Positions 6,231 to 8,292 of a DNA stretch of 8,292 bases are shown here, piece after piece. Position 1 is the first letter of the stretch; the number at the start of each line of letters is the position of its first letter. The notes under the pieces were generated by a model. That model ran no database searches. It was not told the DNA's origin and saw only the letters and a list, made by a program, of their open reading frames with translations. This DNA is from an uncultured Phycisphaera sp. (GTDB lineage: Bacteria; Planctomycetota; Phycisphaerae; Phycisphaerales; SM1A02). The position numbers were made by a program, and so were the translations under genes. The stretch spans positions 1-8,292 of the forward strand of contig CALDQF010000355.1 in NCBI GenBank assembly GCA_937911845.1. The letters run 5' to 3'.

Positions 6231-7966
6231 TGCAAGAACCGGGAATCCCTGATCATTTGACCCCGCTGCACACGGCCAGTCCTCAGCGTTTGGATGGTCG
6301 GTGGCGGAGCGACCGGCACGATGATGGGTATCGCGGCGGTGGTGATGCTCGCCAAGAGATTGCAACGGTCTTCCATGAGGCGTGTGCGGTGGAAAAGTTG
6401 TTTCAGAACCCGGTCTGCGTGGTGGCGGAACTGGGCTTTGGTGCAGGATTGTCCATGCTGGAGACCATCCAGCGTTTTCGTGAAGTAGCCTCCCCAAGCG
6501 CTCGTTTGTGTTTGGTTTCTTGTGAGAAGTTTCCCATTGATCCTGAATCTGCGAAGGAGATGTTGATCCACGATGGGGCCGCACCTGACTTGGTCTCGTC
6601 GCTGATCGACCAGTGGCCCATTCATGTTGGAGGTTGGCACCGCTTGTCTTTTCTGGGTGGGCGTGTGCACCTGACTATCGGACTGGGTGATGCCTCCGAT
6701 CTTCTTCAAACTTTGAACTTCGAGGCGGATGCTTGGTTCTTGGATGGCTTTTCGCCGGCCAAGAATCCAGAGTTGTGGACCCCAGAGGTTCTGCAATTGG
6801 TCACCGAACGGAGCGCTGCGGGAGCCCGTTTGGGGACGTGGTGCTCGGCGGGTGATGTGCGTCGTTCGCTCACAGCATTGGGGTGGTCGGTCGAGCGGGT
6901 CCCTGGGCACGCCGCGAAACGTCACCGCGTGCAAGCTCGTCGTTCTGGCACCACCCCGAAGCGGTCTTCACCGGGCACCATTCATATCGCTGGAGCAGGT
7001 TTTGCGGGTGCGGGTGCCGCTCGGGCCTTTGCCGAGCGTGGCTGGTCGGTCACAGTGTTTGACCCCAACGGTCCCGTTTCCGGTGCTTCAGGAAATCCGC
7101 GAAGCCTTGTGCAGCCCCGGTTGGCGAGAGGTTTAGACGCGGCAAGTCACCTGCATTTGCACGCCGCTCTTTTTGCCGCCCGGCAGATGGATCAGTTGGG
7201 CGTGGCGTCGATCTCCGGTGCGCTGCACCTCGCGGTTGGTCATCATGGGGGAAAGGTCGAGGCTGCGTTGAGCCACGAGGGATTGCCAACCAGTCTGATT
7301 CGCGCGGTTGGTGAGGAAGAGGCTTCCAAGTTGGCTGGTTGTCAGGTAGGGCCGGGCGCATGGTTTCCTTCCGCTCGATCCGTCTCAGGGCCTGAGTACG
7401 TTGCCGCCCTTCTCGACCATGGCAACATCGACGTTCGCCTCGATTCCCCCATGACCACTGTATGTGATGAGATACCACTGGTGTGGTGCACCGGTTCGAC
7501 CGCTGTCCATGCGTTGGACTTGTGTGGGCTGCATCAGATTCGTGGACAACTTGAGCTGCTGGCTCCAATCCCCGGGTTGAACCACGCCATTTGCTTTGGT
7601 CATTATTTGTTGCCGGGTGAAAACACTCTTGTGCTCGGCGCGAGTTATGACCACGGAGATTCTGATCCATCGGTTCGGGACAATACGGCGCAGGCGTCTC
7701 TCGATCTGGCCCAAGCCGCGTTGCCTGGAGTATCGATGCGCCGCATTGGAGGGCGGACGAACTTCAGGCTGGCTTCACGGGATCGACTGCCCGTGCTGGG
7801 CCCAGATCACCATGGGCAACGTTGGTTCAGTTTGGCCCACGGTTCCCGTGGAGCCTCGACAGGACCACTCTTGGGGGCGTTTTTGGCCGATTGCATGGAG
7901 GGGGTGCCTGGAGTTTTGCCTTCTGTGTATATCGATCGACTCCGAGTCGGACGATTTGATCGTTAG
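6227..7966 (+). CDS. mnmC: MnmC, bifunctional tRNA mnm5(s2)U34 biosynthesis enzyme
   Basis: The 579-residue protein fuses two activities that finish the mnm5(s2)U modification at tRNA position 34. The N-terminal methyltransferase domain (about 1-240) has the SAM-binding motif AELGFGAGLSML (67-78), the catalytic-region motif WFLDGFSPAKNPELW (170-184) and GDVRRSLTALGW (209-220). The FAD-dependent oxidoreductase domain (about 250-579) has the dinucleotide fold HIAGAGFAGAGAARAF, the family block VSGASGNPRSLVQPRL (284-299), GGRTNFRLASRDRLPVLGPD (508-527) and HGSRGASTGPLLGAFLAD. In known MnmC the FAD domain converts cmnm5U to nm5U and the methyltransferase adds the methyl group, downstream of MnmE-MnmG. 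At 579 residues it is shorter than the roughly 670 of E. coli MnmC. The N-terminal region usually reading 'FdDvYFs...gl.Et.yVFl.gN' is altered here (HDDGYRGGGDARQEIATVFH). The start overlaps the batE stop (ATGATG, 6227 or 6230) with no clear ribosome site. A hairpin-capable repeat (7937-7949, CGACTC-C-GAGTCG) lies near the 3' end. Confidence 0.92.
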   Translation: MMQEPGIPDHLTPLHTASPQRLDGRWRSDRHDDGYRGGGDARQEIATVFHEACAVEKLFQNPVCVVAELGFGAGLSMLETIQRFREVASPSARLCLVSCEKFPIDPESAKEMLIHDGAAPDLVSSLIDQWPIHVGGWHRLSFLGGRVHLTIGLGDASDLLQTLNFEADAWFLDGFSPAKNPELWTPEVLQLVTERSAAGARLGTWCSAGDVRRSLTALGWSVERVPGHAAKRHRVQARRSGTTPKRSSPGTIHIAGAGFAGAGAARAFAERGWSVTVFDPNGPVSGASGNPRSLVQPRLARGLDAASHLHLHAALFAARQMDQLGVASISGALHLAVGHHGGKVEAALSHEGLPTSLIRAVGEEEASKLAGCQVGPGAWFPSARSVSGPEYVAALLDHGNIDVRLDSPMTTVCDEIPLVWCTGSTAVHALDLCGLHQIRGQLELLAPIPGLNHAICFGHYLLPGENTLVLGASYDHGDSDPSVRDNTAQASLDLAQAALPGVSMRRIGGRTNFRLASRDRLPVLGPDHHGQRWFSLAHGSRGASTGPLLGAFLADCMEGVPGVLPSVYIDRLRVGRFDR

Positions 7967-8131
7967 ATCTTGGCTTAACCCCCATATGAGACGGTGGTGC
8001 AGGTTCGTTCTCCCATTGGGATGGTTTTGAGATGCTGCTCGGAAGCACTGTTTTTTGGTCGCAGACGATTGAAAGGCAGGGGAATACGTCATGTCAAATT
8101 TTGGTTACCAGCCCCATTACTGAGAGTTCCC
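7967..8131. other. Intergenic region between mnmC and the next gene
   Basis: This is the only real gap in the window. It contains no convincing gene. A possible weak intrinsic terminator is TGCT-CGGA-AGCA (8036-8047), a four-base-pair stem, followed after CTG by six T residues at 8051-8056. The stem is too short to be sure. TTGAAA at 8069-8074 has only poor matches to a -10 box at usual spacing, so no promoter is called. Confidence 0.4.
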
Positions 8132-8292
8132 ATGACGGCCGTCTCCCGGCTGGGGTATCCTTTGCACATGTTTTTAAGCCCGATTCTTTGCCTTCCGCTG
8201 GTGCTCCCCGCCGCTGATTCCATCGAAGATCTGTACGCCCGCTTCGGCGCTGGTTTTTCGATATCTTCGCCGGCTGACTTCACGCTGACTGG
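8132..8292 (+). CDS. Probable exported protein, N-terminal part (3' truncated)
   Basis: An open frame runs to the right edge. Two starts are plausible. ATG 8132 has GAGAG five bases upstream and gives a signal peptide with a positive residue in its first part (MTAVSRLGYPLH), then the hydrophobic core FLSPILCLPLVLP and a likely cleavage near AA-DS. ATG 8168 gives a shorter leader with no Lys or Arg and no ribosome site. The visible mature part, DSIEDLYARFGAGFSISSP, is short and I do not recognise a family. The separate intergenic space suggests that this gene is not part of the overlapping Bat-mnmC run. It could instead be a chance open frame, but the clear hydrophobic leader supports a real gene. 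Confidence 0.5.
   Translation, partial: MTAVSRLGYPLHMFLSPILCLPLVLPAADSIEDLYARFGAGFSISSPADFTLT

Noticed and set aside
5586..6584. Long minus-strand open frame (332 codons) across the batE-mnmC boundary
   Set aside because: It lies opposite two well-recognised genes, has low-complexity Arg/Pro/His-rich translation and shows no family motif. It is a by-product of codon bias on the plus strand.
6729..7136. Plus-strand open frame inside mnmC
   Set aside because: It overlaps conserved MnmC motifs in another frame and has no ribosome site or family similarity.
8033..8056. Intrinsic terminator after mnmC
   Set aside because: There is a run of six T residues, but the preceding stem is only four base pairs, so I mention it in the intergenic entry without calling it.
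8132..8161. Possible promoter (ATGACG and TATCCT, 18-base spacing) giving a leaderless transcript starting near 8168
   Set aside because: Each box matches the consensus at only four of six positions, and the in-frame ATG at 8132 with a ribosome-site-like GAGAG is at least as good an explanation.
8089..8283. Minus-strand 64-codon frame at the right end
   Set aside because: It is opposite the exported-protein leader and has no motif or convincing start context.

Overview
The window is almost entirely one dense plus-strand gene cluster: a Bat ("Bacteroides aerotolerance"-type) operon followed, in the same overlapping run, by a bifunctional tRNA-modification gene (mnmC). The order is the C-terminal end of a DUF58 protein (1-236), a DUF4381-like membrane lipoprotein (233-1084), BatA with a von Willebrand A (VWA) domain (1081-2136), BatB, also VWA (2133-3089), BatC with TPR motifs and an acidic linker (3089-3838), BatD (3838-5514), BatE with TPR motifs and an SH3-like domain (5511-6230), and MnmC (6227-7966). 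A non-coding stretch of about 165 bases follows, then the 5' end of a gene for a probably exported protein that leaves the window. A moxR-type AAA+ ATPase gene usually precedes the DUF58 gene in such operons and would be expected just outside the left edge; this cannot be seen here.

All seven junctions from DUF58 to mnmC are short start/stop overlaps (GTGA, ATGA or TGATG), so the genes are very likely co-transcribed and translationally coupled. No internal promoter is needed, and none is convincing. Most Bat products should sit in or on the cytoplasmic membrane. BatA and BatB carry VWA metal-site loops on single- or multi-span membrane proteins. BatD and the lipoprotein present predicted beta-rich outer domains and similar cytoplasmic tails. 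BatC and BatE supply TPR and SH3-like scaffolds. Together with MoxR and DUF58 they are thought to form a stress-related or chaperone-like membrane complex whose biochemical job is not settled. MnmC, by contrast, is a soluble enzyme that finishes mnm5(s2)U34 at the tRNA wobble position. Its place as the last coupled gene is the most notable contextual feature.

The organism is a moderately GC-rich Gram-negative-type bacterium. A full BatA-E set with a DUF4381-like protein is reminiscent of Myxococcota/Deltaproteobacteria, Planctomycetota or related lineages. The BatA sequence (DRSGSM motif, GRRGDLL region, a long VYTIGAGTT...IRNMPVSLD stretch) recalls planctomycete-type BatA proteins. This assignment rests on recalled family patterns and is tentative. 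I saw no mobile element, CRISPR array, rRNA or tRNA. The ingredients are known families; what may be new is their arrangement (mnmC coupled to bat, and a lipoprotein resembling a small BatD).
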